Notes under the pieces: generated by a model
Databases searched by the model: none
Seen by the model: only the letters and a program-made list of their open reading frames with translations
What the model was told of the DNA's origin: nothing
Part shown: positions 40,657-51,381 of the stretch, piece after piece
Layout of the letters: every line of letters begins with the position of its first letter
How positions within the stretch are numbered: position 1 is the stretch's first letter
Made by a program: the position numbers and the translations under genes
Source: Symbiodinium natans
Taxonomy: Eukaryota; Sar; Dinophyceae; Suessiales; Symbiodiniaceae
NCBI GenBank assembly: GCA_905221605.1
Contig: CAJNDS010000486.1
Span: 64,378 to 128,377, forward strand
Direction: 5' to 3'
Length of the DNA stretch: 64,000 bases

Positions 40657-40919
40657 AGCACGATTCCCATACATACAGGCTTCAGGACTGCAGATATTGC
40701 AGACTGGGATGACCCCCCAAAACCTTCTGAAAAGGGTTTAATGTTTAGGTTCAGGGTTTGGGGCCTCTTAAACTCAAAGAAGGGAAAATACAGAATGTCC
40801 CAAGGGCCTACCGAGCAGACCTCAAAGGGTGGGATCGAAGAGTTGAGAAACGGTGGACGACCTCTGCAGAGCCAGGAAGTCGTCGGCGCAACCAGGCCAG
40901 ACCTTTGTCCTGCAGTTGG

Positions 40920-41006
40920 TGTTTAGGGTTTAGGGTTTGGGGTTTGGGGTTTGGGGTTTGGGGTTTGGGGTTTGGGGTTTGGGGTTTGGGGTTTAGGGTT
41001 TAGGGC
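40920..41006 (+). repeat. Homogenised TTTGGGG array
   Basis: About nine TTTGGGG units between TTTAGGG edges. TTTGGGG can fold as a quadruplex like the canonical unit. Confidence 0.95.
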
Positions 41007-41550
41007 CGCTCGTCGGTTTAGGGGCCTAGGCATGCATTTGGCCTTTTGCAATCTTGGCACCATGTCCAATGTGTCGCTTCAAAAACGTGCCTAAACGGCC
41101 CCCTTAAATGCCGAAACCCCCCAAAAAGGTCAGAGACTTCACAGGCCCCCGTACACTTTTAGAGCGTTAAGCTTCGCGCTTAGGATCGCCAGGAGCCAAG
41201 GACAAACTGATCAACATGCAGTAATCCAAACATTGCGCCTTGCAGGCCAAAATGAACTCGACCTGCATTCCTAGGCGTGCCGCACCCACCCTTCACTCTG
41301 AACTGCTGGGGATGCTCCCACACTCCGAAACTGCCCCAAGCCTAAACCCAACCCTCGACGTGACCACGATGCATCCCTTTTTTTGTCTGTGCTCGCTAGC
41401 GCCGTCCCTCCACAGCATCCTTCGTACCTGGCCCGGTCAGAGCAGACCTCTAGGCTGGAACTATGGGGTGAAGGGGTACAAGGGCGTTTGGAAACCTACC
41501 ACGATCCCGAAGCCCTTTCTTGGAGGGCTCTGACGGCTCCGCCAAAGCCT
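41007..41550. other. Unique sequence without recognisable gene
   Basis: Frame 41240-41533 (plus) has no motif. Confidence 0.4.
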
Positions 41551-41559
41551 GTCTGAACC

Positions 41560-41735
41560 CCCTAAACCCTAAACCCTAAACCCTAAACCCTACATCCCTG
41601 AATCCTCACGCAGAAGTTGGGACTTGCATCACCAACAGCAAGCGAAGGTGTGCTTCTGCTTTGGGGTTGAGTAGTCTAAACCCTAAACCCTAAACCCTAT
41701 ACCCTATACCCTATAAACCCTAAACCCTAAACTTT
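41560..41735 (-). repeat. Short telomeric arrays
   Basis: CCCTAAA runs at 41562-41594 and 41677-41733, the latter with CCCTATA variants. Confidence 0.93.
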
Positions 41736-41763
41736 GTAAGACGCTACACCCGCAACCCCTCTC

Positions 41764-41841
41764 AGTAGGGAATGAGGGAATTAGGGCTCTACATAATCCC
41801 TTCAAGGGCATTAGGGCCCTGATTTTTCCTCATTCCCTACT
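41764..41841. mobile_element. 78-bp hairpin element
   Basis: Perfect 14-bp terminal inverted repeats AGTAGGGAATGAGG / CCTCATTCCCTACT. The inner arms contain GAATTAGGGC / GCCCTGATTTTT. No flanking duplication is clear. Confidence 0.6.
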
Positions 41842-41959
41842 AAGAACCAGGGGGTAAAGTCAACCCTAGGACTGGTGTTCGGAGCACCCTCCAGCACGGT
41901 GAACTGGATCGCTCCCGCAACTACACCACGGGCCAGGCGCCAGCCGAAGCCTCTGGGGT

Positions 41960-42175
41960 TTTTGGGGTTTAGGTTTTTAGGGCTTAGGGTTCAGGGCTTT
42001 AGGGTTTGCTTAGGGTTTAGGGTTTAGGGTTTAGGGTTTAGGGTTTAGGGTTTAGGGTTCAGGGTTCAGGGTTCAGGGTTCAGGGTTCAGGGTTCAGGGT
42101 TCAGGGTTCAGGGTTCAGGGTTCAGGGTTCAGGGTTCAGGGTTCAGGGTTTTTCGGTTTCGGGTTTAGGGTGTAG
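41960..42175 (+). repeat. Telomeric array with homogenised TTCAGGG block
   Basis: About seven TTTAGGG units (42010-42056), then about 13 consecutive TTCAGGG units (42057-42147). Confidence 0.97.
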
Positions 42176-42301
42176 GGTTTTGGTTTGAAGGGGCTGGTAA
42201 GGGAACCTGCCCCATAAGAAAGCTCTGGGTCCTAGGCGCTGAAGGGTTGACCCTAAACCCGAGCATTGGAAAGGGAACCATTTTGTGTTGTTAAACCCCT
42301 C

Positions 42302-42386
42302 CCACTAAACCCTAAACCCTAAACCCTAAACCCTAAACCCTAAACCCTAAACCCTAAACCCTAAACCCTAAACCCTAAACCCTAAG
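42302..42386 (-). repeat. Interstitial telomeric array
   Basis: About 12 CCCTAAA units. Confidence 0.97.
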
Positions 42387-42503
42387 CCCTGCGATCCCAG
42401 ATCCCGAGGGTGGAGGGCTCAGAGTTTTGGGGTTGAGGGTGCACCTGACCAGATCTGCTCGGAGTCGCCCGACTGGAGGAGCTCCTTTTCCAAGCATGCA
42501 TGA

Positions 42504-42746
42504 GTTTAGGGTTTAGGGTTAGGGTTTAGGGTTTAGGGTTTAGGGTTTAGGGTTTAGGGTTTAGGGTTTAGGGTTTAGGGTTTAGGGTTTAGGGTTTAGG
42601 GTTTAGGGTTTAGGGGGTGGGGTTTAGGGTTTAGGGTTTAGGGTTTAGGGTTTAGGGTTTAGGGTTTAGGGTTTAGGGTTTAGGGTTTTGGGGTTTGGGG
42701 TTTAGGGTTTAGGGTTTATGGTTTAGGGTTTAAGGTTTAGGGTTTA
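42504..42746 (+). repeat. Interstitial telomeric array
   Basis: About 33 TTTAGGG units with one GGTGGGG and a few TTTGGGG near the right. Shorter runs follow at 42893-42990. Confidence 0.98.
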
Positions 42747-43388
42747 ACTCCAGGGTCCGAAGGGCTTAAGTGGCTTTAAGCGTTAGGACCGGGGTTGGTT
42801 GGGCTGTAGGTGGTTTAGGCCTCAAGCCCTTTGGAAGGCTTTTCGGAGGGCCAGTTTGCCGGTTTTCCAGGGCTTGGGAACTTACTGAAAGGGTTAGGGT
42901 TTAGGGTTTAGTTTTTGTTTTACAACCCTGTGCACCTTTTCTAGGGTTTAGGGTTTAGGGTTTAGGGTTTAGGGTTTAGGGTTTAGGGTGGACCCTCAAA
43001 AGGGACGTCAAATATGTTGAATACATCCTTTTGGGTGGTCTTTGGGGGAGGGGTGCAGGTTAAGCCCGAAACGCTGCCAGGAGGAACTGGGGTCCATAAG
43101 CCACGGGGTTTCAAGAATTAGAACTCCTGCGGCGGTACTTGACAGGAATGGCCTGAGCCCTTGACGTAACTCTGCGTCCTGCTCCAGGTTTGTTGCTGGG
43201 GCCATAAACCCTATCCTAAACCCTAAACCCTAAACCCTCAGTCGCGTCCCCCTTCAGATCCCATGCCATCCTGAAGCTTTTCCAGGGCGTTCGGGGAGGA
43301 CTTCTTGCCGCCACCTGCCGCGCAGGGGCGGGCACACCAAGGTACCAGTCCAGGCAACAGAAAGCGGAGCGCACTGGCATGAATGTGC

Positions 43389-43493
43389 TGTAGGGGCCTT
43401 ACTAATTAAGAGTAGGGTTTTGGGGGAAATTATTGTAGGGTAGTTATATATAGGGACCATAAAGGAACACTAGTTTGTAATTGTTCCGACCCC
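43389..43493. mobile_element. Family D element, copy 5 (reference copy)
   Basis: Left GTAGGGGCCTTACTAATTAA, AGAGTAGGGTTTTGGGGG; centre TAGGGACCATAAAGGAACAC; right TAGTTTGTAATTGTTCCGAC then CCCTG. The ends are inverted repeats around TTA(C/G)TAATTA and GTAATTGTTC. Confidence 0.75.
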
Positions 43494-43920
43494 TGTTGAT
43501 GTACCCCTATCAGCATGGAGGACGTGCGAGTTCGAACCGAGGTTGTCAGCAAAGCTCATCGAAGCTGTTGACACGCTGCCCATCCCCAGCCCCTGGGAGC
43601 CCCCCCTAGTAACCCTAAGCCCAGAGCACGGAGCCTTCCACCATCACCTGAGTTCGCACTACATCCAGGGGTGTGGTGACGGCGTTCGACGCCAGGGTGG
43701 CTATGGCACCAGCCACGCCCGGCGGCATAGATCCTGTGGGCAGTCAGGGGCTCAGGCACTCGGTCCCGAGGGCCCTAACAGTCATGCCGGCTTGAACACT
43801 TGATTTATCATCCTAAACTCCCAACGCCCCCGCCAAACCGCAATGGGCCCAAGCCCCAAACCCTGTCCTGCTGCACCAGACCCTCTCAGCCCCTCATAGG
43901 CGAGGAACCTGTTCACGAAA
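43494..43920. other. Unique sequence without recognisable gene
   Basis: Overlapping frames on both strands at 43543-43803, no motif. Confidence 0.4.
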
Positions 43921-43926
43921 CACTTG

Positions 43927-44033
43927 ACTAGATCCAGGAGTAACCTCGGAATAAAAAGGGTACCCTTTTTTTGGTTTAAAGGGGTTTATAAGGGAACCTA
44001 GGCCCTAAAAACAGGAAATAAGGGCCACGAAAA
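43927..44033. mobile_element. Family C element, copy 3 (right end lost)
   Basis: Left TAGATCCAGGAGTAACCTCG; internal AAAGGGGTTTATAAGGGAAC; then ..GGAAATAAGGGCC, after which similarity stops. Confidence 0.7.
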
Positions 44034-44299
44034 CACTTGCAAGCTCGAGCAAGCAAAGGAGCCAAACATCGAATCTCGTAGCAAAGGCCACCCTGAACCT
44101 GCTCCATACTTCGGCACCCTCACACGCGAAGCTTCGGGCTTTCATTTCAGGGGCTTAAGAGTGCGGGGCTCACCCCAAAACCCCCTAAACTCTAAGGGCT
44201 CCAGGGGTCTTCGGGAGAATGAGGTCTACAGAGCCAGGCTGCTTGGCAAGGTCAGCCGGGAGCTTGTACAGCACGTTTGCACCATACCCTGAAGGGGAA

Positions 44300-44455
44300 G
44301 GGGGGGGGGGGGGGGGGTTAGGGTTTAGGGTTAGGGTTTAGGGTTTAGGGGTTGGGGTTTGGGGTTGGGGTGGGGTAGGGGGGTTTAGGGTTTAGGGTTT
44401 AGGGTTTAGGGTTTAGGGTTTAGGTTTAGGGTTTTCAGGGGGGGGGGGGGGGGTT
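44300..44455 (+). repeat. G runs and telomeric array
   Basis: An 18-nt G run (44300-44317), TTTAGGG units with TTGGGG variants, and a second G run at 44438-44452. Confidence 0.93.
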
Positions 44456-44563
44456 GGGTTTTCAGTTTTTAGGGACAAGGCTCAACGAGTTCTCGAAGAA
44501 TATGAAGGATTAAATTGAAGCACGAACGCTCCAAACCCGATTCATCTCTCCACATTAAGAACC

Positions 44564-44690
44564 TAGTTGCTGAGTACCCCGTGCCAAAATAGGTTAAATA
44601 GGTTAACCTTTCAATTATGGTACGGTTATAATATATCTCAAAAGGTTAAAGGCTTACCTACTCAGCTACTTTACTAGGTCAGAACATTAA
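44564..44690. mobile_element. Possible inverted-repeat element
   Basis: ACCTAGTTGCTGAGTACC at left and GCTGAGTAGG..ACTAGGT-type sequence, inverted, at right. The interior contains AGGTTAAATAGGTTAACCTT. The arms are short and imperfect. Confidence 0.35.
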
Positions 44691-45029
44691 GAACTAAACA
44701 AGGGGCACGAACCTAAACAAGGAGCACGAATCCCGAAAAAAATCCGAAATTTCAGCCCCATGACTGACTCCGTGTGGCGCACCTCTGTAGAGGCCAGGGA
44801 AGCCCTCCTGAAACAGCCAGGGGGCTTCAGCTGGCTTTTGGGAAGTTTGTAGGGTTTAGGCTTGTGCTAAGGCTTGGGGACTGTGGTGGGGTACTAGCTG
44901 TTCAGAGAGAAAAAACCTTTCGTTTCAACTGAAACGGTTTCACAAGGTTGGATGGCCAAGACCCAAGAAGCCCATCCTCTCAAAGCCCGAGGGTCTTGCT
45001 TAAGGGCTCGGGTCCCGGGCTCCCTCAAG

Positions 45030-45131
45030 AATCCCTAAACCCTAAACCCTAAACCCTAAACCCTAAACCCTGAACCCTAAACCCTAAACCCTAAACCCTA
45101 ATTAAACCCTAAACCCTAAACCCTAAACCCC
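45030..45131 (-). repeat. Telomeric array with AATTA variant
   Basis: About 13 CCCTAAA units including CCCTAATTAAACCC near 45098-45111. Confidence 0.97.
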
Positions 45132-45292
45132 CAAACCGCAAAAAAAAACCGGCGCAGGTCCTTGTCGTAGGCTTCCCGAAGCTTTCCCCAGGAGCCATCC
45201 CACGCCAAGGCCTGCGCCGCCGGAGTTTTGAGGTCTTTTGCAGTTTGCAGGGCAGGGATGCTTAGGGCCTTGGCACATGTATCACACACTTT

Positions 45293-45370
45293 TAGGGTTT
45301 GGGGTTTAGGGTTTAGGGTTTAGGGTTTAGGGTTTAGGGTTTAGGGTTTAGGGTTTAGGGTTTAGGGTTT
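45293..45370 (+). repeat. Interstitial telomeric array
   Basis: About eleven TTTAGGG units. Confidence 0.97.
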
Positions 45371-45540
45371 TTCACTTGGGGGTTTGGGAGGTCCGTTCGG
45401 CACATCCGACTTGAGCCGCAAGCCTAGCCACAATCCCACGCTGCTTTTGCAGAGGTTTGGCAATGTCGGAGGTTTCCATAGACGCGTTGAAGCACAGATT
45501 CTTCAGAACCCGACACTCCCGAACCTTAGATTATGGACGG

Positions 45541-46705
45541 ATTTCAAATTCAAATCAGATTTAAATTCGAATTTAAGCCTTCTGCTTGCGGGGTTCGGGG
45601 TCGCCTCTGGAGAGCCCAGATTTGAATTTAATTCTTTTCGGCTGTAGAGGTTTAAATTCGAATTTAACTCCATGTTCTTCCTCCCCCGCCCTACAAAGGA
45701 ATTTAATTCGAATTTAAGCCTTCCTGGGTTTTCAGGGATTAAAATTCAAATTTAAGCCCAGTACCCATGCAAGGCTTCAAAATTCGAATTTAAGCTGAGA
45801 CTGCCCTCTAGGTCTAAATTCGAATTTAACAGCTCTTCAGTCTCCTCTTGTCCGGGTTTAAATTCGAATTTAACAGCTGTACAGTCTCCTCTTGTCCGGG
45901 TATCAATTCGAATTTAACAGCTCTCTAGTCTCCACTTGTCCGGGTTTGGATTCGAATGTAAGATTTAGGTTGTCGATGGTTCGGAATTGAAATTCCTTCG
46001 CGCCAACGACAAGCCCTGAAGCTAAGACCTACAGCAGCTCAATAGATACAGCAGCTCAATAGGCCCTGAACCCAAATCACAAGGCCCGCTCATCCGGAAA
46101 CCCAAAGACCCAGACCCGATAGTTTGAGGCCGGATCGCCCGAAACCCCCGAACCCTCTCGAGGCTGAAAAGGCCTTCAGCCCGAAGGACCCAGGCCCAAT
46201 GCAAGTCGAAAGCCTCCTCACCCCGTCGCCCTGAATCTTCAACCCGAACCCTAAAGCCGAGGGCCCAGCAGATCAGACCGTCAGACCCTTAGATGACCCG
46301 TGCCCCAGACCCGTAGACCCGACCCTTTACACACTTCGACCTTCACCCTGACACCCAACCTAACCCGTAGACTGCAAACCCTTGGACGCTTTAGACTTTA
46401 GACCCTTCGACCTCCACCCTGAGACCCTCTAGACCCGCAGACCCCCAGACCGCACCTGAGACCGTCAGACCCAGAAAAATTGAAGCGCTTGGGCCCGTAG
46501 ACCCTTCAGCCAAAGACGGCTAAAATTCAAATTTAAGCCATGACCCAGAAAAGGGCATAAATTCGAATTTAAATCCTTCTCGTGGCGGGTCCTGGCGGCT
46601 GCTGCTTGGTTCAGAGGTTTTAATTCGAATTTAAGCCGTCGGGACGCGGGGGCAGCGCCCAGCCCAGGGAGGGCTTAAATTTGCATTTAATCCTTTTTTG
46701 AATTC
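45541..46705. repeat. Array of the palindrome TTAAATTCGAATTTAA
   Basis: About 13 copies or near copies, at 45561, 45652, 45702, 45739, 45778, 45813, 45857, 45902, 45945 (degenerate), 46520, 46557, 46618 and 46674. The last four before 45960 form a 44-45-bp tandem with CAGCTCTTCAGTCTCCTCTT and GTCCGG. Elsewhere the palindrome is kept while the DNA between copies differs completely, so the 16-mer itself appears to be the conserved unit. Confidence 0.85.
46262..46505 (-). repeat. Degenerate AGACCC repeat
   Basis: Many spaced AGACCC, AGACCCGTAGACCC and TCAGACC motifs between the two blocks of the palindrome array; probably decayed from short tandem repeats. Confidence 0.6.
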
Positions 46706-46708
46706 GAA

Positions 46709-46806
46709 AACCGGCTTCATCCCCGAACCTTAAAGCCTTAACCCCTGTAAGTCTCTTAACCGGCTTCATCCCCGAACCTTAAAGCCTTAACCCCTGTAAG
46801 TCTCTT
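46709..46806 (+). repeat. Perfect 49-bp tandem duplication
   Basis: Copy 1 is 46709-46757 and copy 2 is 46758-46806, identical by eye. Each starts AACCGGCTTCATCCCCGAAC and ends TGTAAGTCTCTT. Confidence 0.95.
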
Positions 46807-46884
46807 TGCAATTTCGAACCCCCTTAGAGTTTAGAGCTCAGAAACACAAGCCTAGAGCTGTATCCTGAACCCTAAGCAGCGGAT

Positions 46885-47250
46885 GAAACCCCAAACCCTA
46901 AACCCTAAACCCTAAACCCTAAACAGCCCGGAGGCAAAGAAGCCTCGCCCTCGGTTGCCACTGTAGCCATGGCCTGGCGCGCGGTTTAGGGCTTAGGGCT
47001 TAGGGTTTAGGGTTTAGGGTTTAGGGTTTAGGGTTTAGGGTTTAGGGTTTAGGGTTTAGGGTTTAGGGTTTAGGGTTTAGGGTTTAAGGGTTTAGGGTTT
47101 AGGGTTTGGTTTAGGGTTTTGGGTTTAGGGTTTAGGGTTTAGGGTTTAGGGCTCTAAACCCTGCGCGCGACCCTTTACCCAAGGCCCGATCCAAGTGAAG
47201 CTCTTCAATGACCTAAACCCTAAACCCGAAACCCTAAACCCTAAACCCTT
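46885..47250. repeat. Telomeric arrays of alternating orientation
   Basis: CCCTAAA at 46888-46925, about 22 TTTAGGG units at 46984-47152, then CCCTAAA at 47213-47250. Confidence 0.97.
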
Positions 47251-47770
47251 CTCAAAAATCTGCACTTCTTCCACGTGCAGTCCACACCGGGTTTAATATC
47301 TTGCCTGCCCTGCCATCGGGATTCTACGAACAAAATCCCATGAAAGCTGCGTATCGGAGCCTTGATTTTGCTCACATGGGCTTCTGGGAAAGGCCAAGGA
47401 ACAGGGTTTAGATGCAGTATGGAAGGTTGGGGGCAGGTGACTGAGGGGTGAAGGATTCCTATGTTACATCAAGCCTCAGTCCCCACATGCTAGGAACGCT
47501 TCATAGGCCAAAGCCTGTAGAATGTAGAACAAGCCGCAGCAACCCGCCCAACTCGGAACCCAGGACTTGGGTTTGGGAGCTTGCGTCTTTAGCTTAGGGT
47601 TTGGGGGCGTGAGGACTTAAGGGCTTCGGATGTGGGATCCAAGTGTGTCCAGGTGCCCTTTGCTCGGTGGGATGCACTTTACGTTTCAGGGGCCCACCGG
47701 TCCCGAAACCTTCGTCTCGGCGACGTCGAAGGGCGTCTTGACGGCCTGCCGTGCTTTCATCAAGGCCCTA
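47251..47770. other. Unique sequence without recognisable gene
   Basis: Frame 47630-47827 (plus) runs into telomeric repeat. No motif. Confidence 0.4.
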
Positions 47771-47774
47771 AAAG

Positions 47775-47948
47775 CCCCTAAACCCAACACTCAACACCCG
47801 GGACTCGAGGGAGTAAAAGTGGCCTAAACCCTACCCTAAACCCTAAACCCTAAACCCTAAACCCTAAACCCTAAACCCTAAACCCTAAACCCTAAACCCT
47901 AAAAACCCCTAAGCCCAACACCCGGGACTCGCGGGAGTAAAAGCGGCT
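47775..47948 (-). repeat. Telomeric array flanked by ~33-bp direct repeats
   Basis: CCCTAAA units (47824-47905) lie between two copies of CAACACCCGGGACTCG(A/C)GGG then AGTAAAAG(T/C)GGC. The first ends at 47823 and the second at 47947; CCCCTAA(A/G)CCCAACAC extends the match leftwards. Two substitutions in the core. Confidence 0.9.
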
Positions 47949-48445
47949 TTGGGTTTAGGGCTTCGGGTCCTGCACGCGTGGGCAATCCGACACTGACCAC
48001 CGACACATCGAAAGAAGGCACCCGACGATCAATATAAAGCTGAAAACCTTACCAGCATCTAAGCCTGAAATCCCATCCATCCGAACCCACACAGCTGGGC
48101 TTCTCCAATAGAAGAATTCAGAATCCCCTTTGGGGTTCCTAGGCACGAACTCTGAACCACTCAATGCAAGGCTGCCCCTGCAGGGCTTCCCTACGGGGCC
48201 TTTGCGCTAAGGACGCCCAGGACGACGCCACCTCTTGCAGTGGCTTTAACCCTACATAACCCTAAACCCTAAACCCTAAACCCGGTTCAGGGCTTGGGCT
48301 TCAGGGGCGGAAGACCCGAAGACGCATGGGCTGCAGTCCATGAACATCTTGCCATTGCAACTGTATGACGTAGGTCCCGGGTACAGACGATGCCCCACCG
48401 ATCTTACACTCAAGCCGAAAACACACACACAATCCATCCACCGAA
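47949..48445. other. Unique sequence without recognisable gene
   Basis: Frame 47955-48164 (minus) has no motif. One short CCCTAAA run at 48258-48282. Confidence 0.4.
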
Positions 48446-48547
48446 ACCCTAAACCCTAAACCCTAAACTTCGAAACCTTTAGCTGAGCCATAACACGCGC
48501 GCTTTGAGAGCTCAGCTTATGGATCCCAGGCTCAAAGACTGCATTTT

Positions 48548-48654
48548 GGGTTGTTCCCCTTTGTACTAAACAGTCCTTAGTAGGGATTATGATAGAGGGT
48601 GCTATAATTCCGATTAAGGAGCTGTTAGTATACAGTATAGGGGGAACATCCAAG
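48548..48654. mobile_element. Family A hairpin element, copy 4
   Basis: Left GGTTGTTCCCCTTTGTACTA, AACAGTCCTTAGTAGGGATTA; right ATTAAGGAGCTGTTAGTATA, then AGGGGGAACATCCAA. A ~7-bp insertion (CAGTATA) lies in the right arm. Confidence 0.75.
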
Positions 48655-48683
48655 CTTGGGTTTTCTTAACTCTGGCTTGCAAG

Positions 48684-48767
48684 AGTATTTCCCAGAATAG
48701 AGGCACCCCAAATAGAATCCCCTTAAAGGAACCCCCAAAAAAGGGTACCCGTAATTTCGGAAACGCC
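48684..48767. mobile_element. Family B element, copy 10
   Basis: Left GTATTTCCCAGAATAGAGGC then ACCCC; right GGGTACCCGTAATTTCGGAA then ACGCC; internal AATAGAATCCCCTTAAAGGA. Confidence 0.7.
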
Positions 48768-48867
48768 TAAACACTATGGCAAAAGGATTTTTTTGGGCTT
48801 CAGGGTTTAGGTTCCATCGGAGCCGCCGAGCGTCGGCAGTGGGTCGGGAGCTGCCTGCAGCAGGAAT

Positions 48868-48936
48868 CGGGTTTAGGGTTTAGGGTTTAGGGTTTAGGGT
48901 TTAGGGTTTAGGGTTTAGGGTTTAGGGCTTAGGGTG
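48868..48936 (+). repeat. Interstitial telomeric array
   Basis: About nine TTTAGGG units. Confidence 0.96.
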
Positions 48937-49152
48937 CTCGACTCTCCCTTCCCTGCTGCCTCCGTCACAAGGTGTCACAAACCACGGGTTTCCCTACTAC
49001 TCGCCTCAATACAACCCCCCTAGGTTTCCCCCTTACATAACCTTAACTAGGCTTGCTCATCCCTCCATAGCCTTAATTCTAGGAGGAACCTAGCAGGGGT
49101 AGTACAGCGGGGGGCAGCAAAGGAAGCAATGAACAAAAGCGAGCTTCTACTT

Positions 49153-49176
49153 GGGGGGGGGGGGGGGGGGGGGGGG
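49153..49176 (+). repeat. 24-nt G run
   Basis: Uninterrupted G run in otherwise mixed sequence. Confidence 0.95.
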
Positions 49177-49289
49177 CATCCTGTGGGGGGGTCCCGCCGC
49201 CTGCTGCCGTAACTGAGCTGACGCAGCTTCCTGGCAGGATGGAAAACCGCCAAAAAAGCAAAACAAATATTTAAATCACAAAACAAAGA

Positions 49290-49355
49290 ATACGTATACA
49301 TGTATATGTAAATATATGTGTGAAAAGTATGTATACAAATATATATGTATATACA

Positions 49356-49398
<43 letters not shown>
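49290..49398. repeat. TA/TG microsatellite
   Basis: Degenerate TATG runs pass into a pure TA tract at 49361-49384, followed by a T run. Confidence 0.95.
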
Positions 49399-49654
49399 AT
49401 AAACCTGGGCACCCTGGTCCGGGTCTTCTTCTCTCTTGGGGGTTGCTCGAGGGTTTTTTGGGGGGGGCATTTTGCAAGGGGGGCCTTGCATTTCAGGGGG
49501 GACCTTTAAGCCTTGTAAAGGCCGGTGGCCTCTTTATCTTTTTACCCTTATAACCCTTATTAAAACCCCCTATAAAACAGAAACCCTACTTAAAGAGACC
49601 ACGTGGTGTGGGGCTTCGATCCGGCCTTCATCGATCTAACCAAAGCCACTTTAG

Positions 49655-50028
49655 AGCTTAGGGTTTAGGGTTTAGGGTGTAGGGTGTAGGGTTTAGGGTT
49701 TAGGGTTTAGGGTTTAGGGTTTAGGGTTTAGGGTTTAGGGTAGCCTTCTTAGCCTCCTAAAGCCCCAACCAGAGGCCTTCGCAGCAAAGAAGGCCGCGCT
49801 GCCTGTCACAAAGGATCGGGGATCCCAATTTCCTAAGTCCAGGGTTTAGGGTTTAGGGCTTAGGGCTTAGGGTTTAGGGTTTAGGGGTTAGGGGTTTAGG
49901 GTTCCCTACTGAACCCTCAACCCTACACTCCTACGCTCCAAAGCCCTGAACCCCCCTTAACCCGCCATAAACTCCGAACCCTAAACCCTAAACCCTAAAC
50001 CCTAAACCCTAAACCCTAAACCCTAAAA
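49655..50028. repeat. Telomeric arrays of both orientations
   Basis: TTTAGGG with GTGTAGGG at 49657-49742, TTTAGGG/CTTAGGG at 49839-49902, and CCCTAAA at 49978-50028. Confidence 0.95.
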
Positions 50029-50133
50029 AAACCCAAAAGCCAAAGCCTTGGACAGGCCCCTCGGCAACTACTCATTTTGGGGCCACCTTACCTAAAGGCT
50101 CCAAGCCAAGCCTTTTTGTGCCCTCTCTTCAAC

Positions 50134-50353
50134 TAGACCCAGGAGTAATCTTTAGGCCCTATTGGGTTTAGGGTTTAGGGTTTAGGGCTTAGGGTTTAGG
50201 ATTTAGGGCTTAGGGTTTAGTGCAGGGTTAGACTCAGGAGTAACCTAGGAATACCAAGGGTGCCCTGTTTGGCATAAAGGGGTTGCTAAACCCCAAAAGA
50301 CGGAAACAAGGGCCTACTCTGGGTCCACACTTCCTAGGTTACTCTTGGGTCTA
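50134..50353. mobile_element. Family C element, copy 4, with duplicated end around a telomeric array
   Basis: Complete element at 50229-50353: TAGACTCAGGAGTAACCTAG at left and, on the other strand, TAGACCCAAGAGTAACCTAG at right. A second copy of the same end, TAGACCCAGGAGTAATCT, lies at 50134-50151. Between the two ends is a TTTAGGG array (50166-50222). Right of the element a CCCTAAA run begins at once. Confidence 0.75.
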
Positions 50354-50389
50354 ACCCTAAACCCTAAACCCTAAAGCCTGACTTCAAGG

Positions 50390-51055
50390 GCTGGTCTTGT
50401 GAAGGTGCTGATTTGTGGGTGGAAAATCTGGAGTCAGTTGTCACGTGCGGAAGTGGAAAATGCGGAAATTAAGCACAAAAGCACGGAAGCTGGCGAACCT
50501 TCCACAACATTGTCCGCAAACGATTCCGCTTCCGCAAATGTTTCCACCAGGTCAGGCTTAGGGCTGAAACGAAGCCCTGAAGCCCCCAGGCGTCCCGCAA
50601 TCCTCAGCCCAGGATCCGATAGAACAAGCTTCACGCCCTGAAACGCTACAATGCTTTCAACAGCCCCAAAACCTAACCTAAACCCTAAACCCGAAATCAT
50701 GAACCCTAAACCCTAAATCCTGAACCCTACAGACCATAGCGCGACGCAAGTCCTGCCTGGCGTGCCGCTCACAAGGGTGGGAAGCAGGCCGCGGTAGACG
50801 TCACGGAAGAGCTCCTACAGGGTCTAGAGTCTAGGGCTTCGGGTCCTGGGGCTATATGGTTTCATGGCTTCGGGGTTCCCAGTTGCAATGCTCTAGCCCT
50901 CTTTGGGGCTTTGGTTTTCAGGCTCCCGGGCTTTTAGGATTTCGGATTGCGGCTGCCGTCGAGCACCCTGTGATAAGGTGCTCGCGACCGCATCGCGTGC
51001 GCAAGCAGTCTGTAGCAAAGATGTCCAATTCTCGGGAGACATCCTGAAGGCTCTC
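50390..51055. other. Unique sequence without recognisable gene
   Basis: Frames at 50399-50641 (plus) and 50434-50700 (minus) overlap in opposite directions and lack motifs. Confidence 0.35.
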
Positions 51056-51067
51056 TAAGTCTGATAA

Positions 51068-51381
51068 GTTCCCTAAACCCCCTAAACCCTAAACCCTAAA
51101 CCCTAAACCCTAAACCCTGAACCCCTAAACCCTAAAGCTCAACCAGATCCTCACAAAGAAGTGGCAGGTCTTAGTTCATAAGAAGATCTCGATGCGAGGC
51201 ACTCCTGCCTCACAGCTTCTTCCAAAACAACCTACCCAAACCGAAAGCAAGAATCCAAGACTGTCCTAAACCAAATAGCTTCTGAATCCTCAACTGTCCA
51301 GGGTTTAGGGTTTAGGGTTTAAGGTTTAGGGTTTAGGGTTTAGGGTTTAGGGTTTAGGGTTTAGGGTTTAGGGTTTAGGGC
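51068..51381. repeat. Two telomeric arrays, convergent
   Basis: CCCTAAA at 51068-51138; about 11 TTTAGGG units at 51300-51381. Confidence 0.96.

Noticed and set aside
43500-43580. GGTTCGAACTC on the minus strand as a second tRNA B-box
   Set aside because: Differs from the B-box consensus at the invariant C and has no A-box or pairing stems at the right distance.
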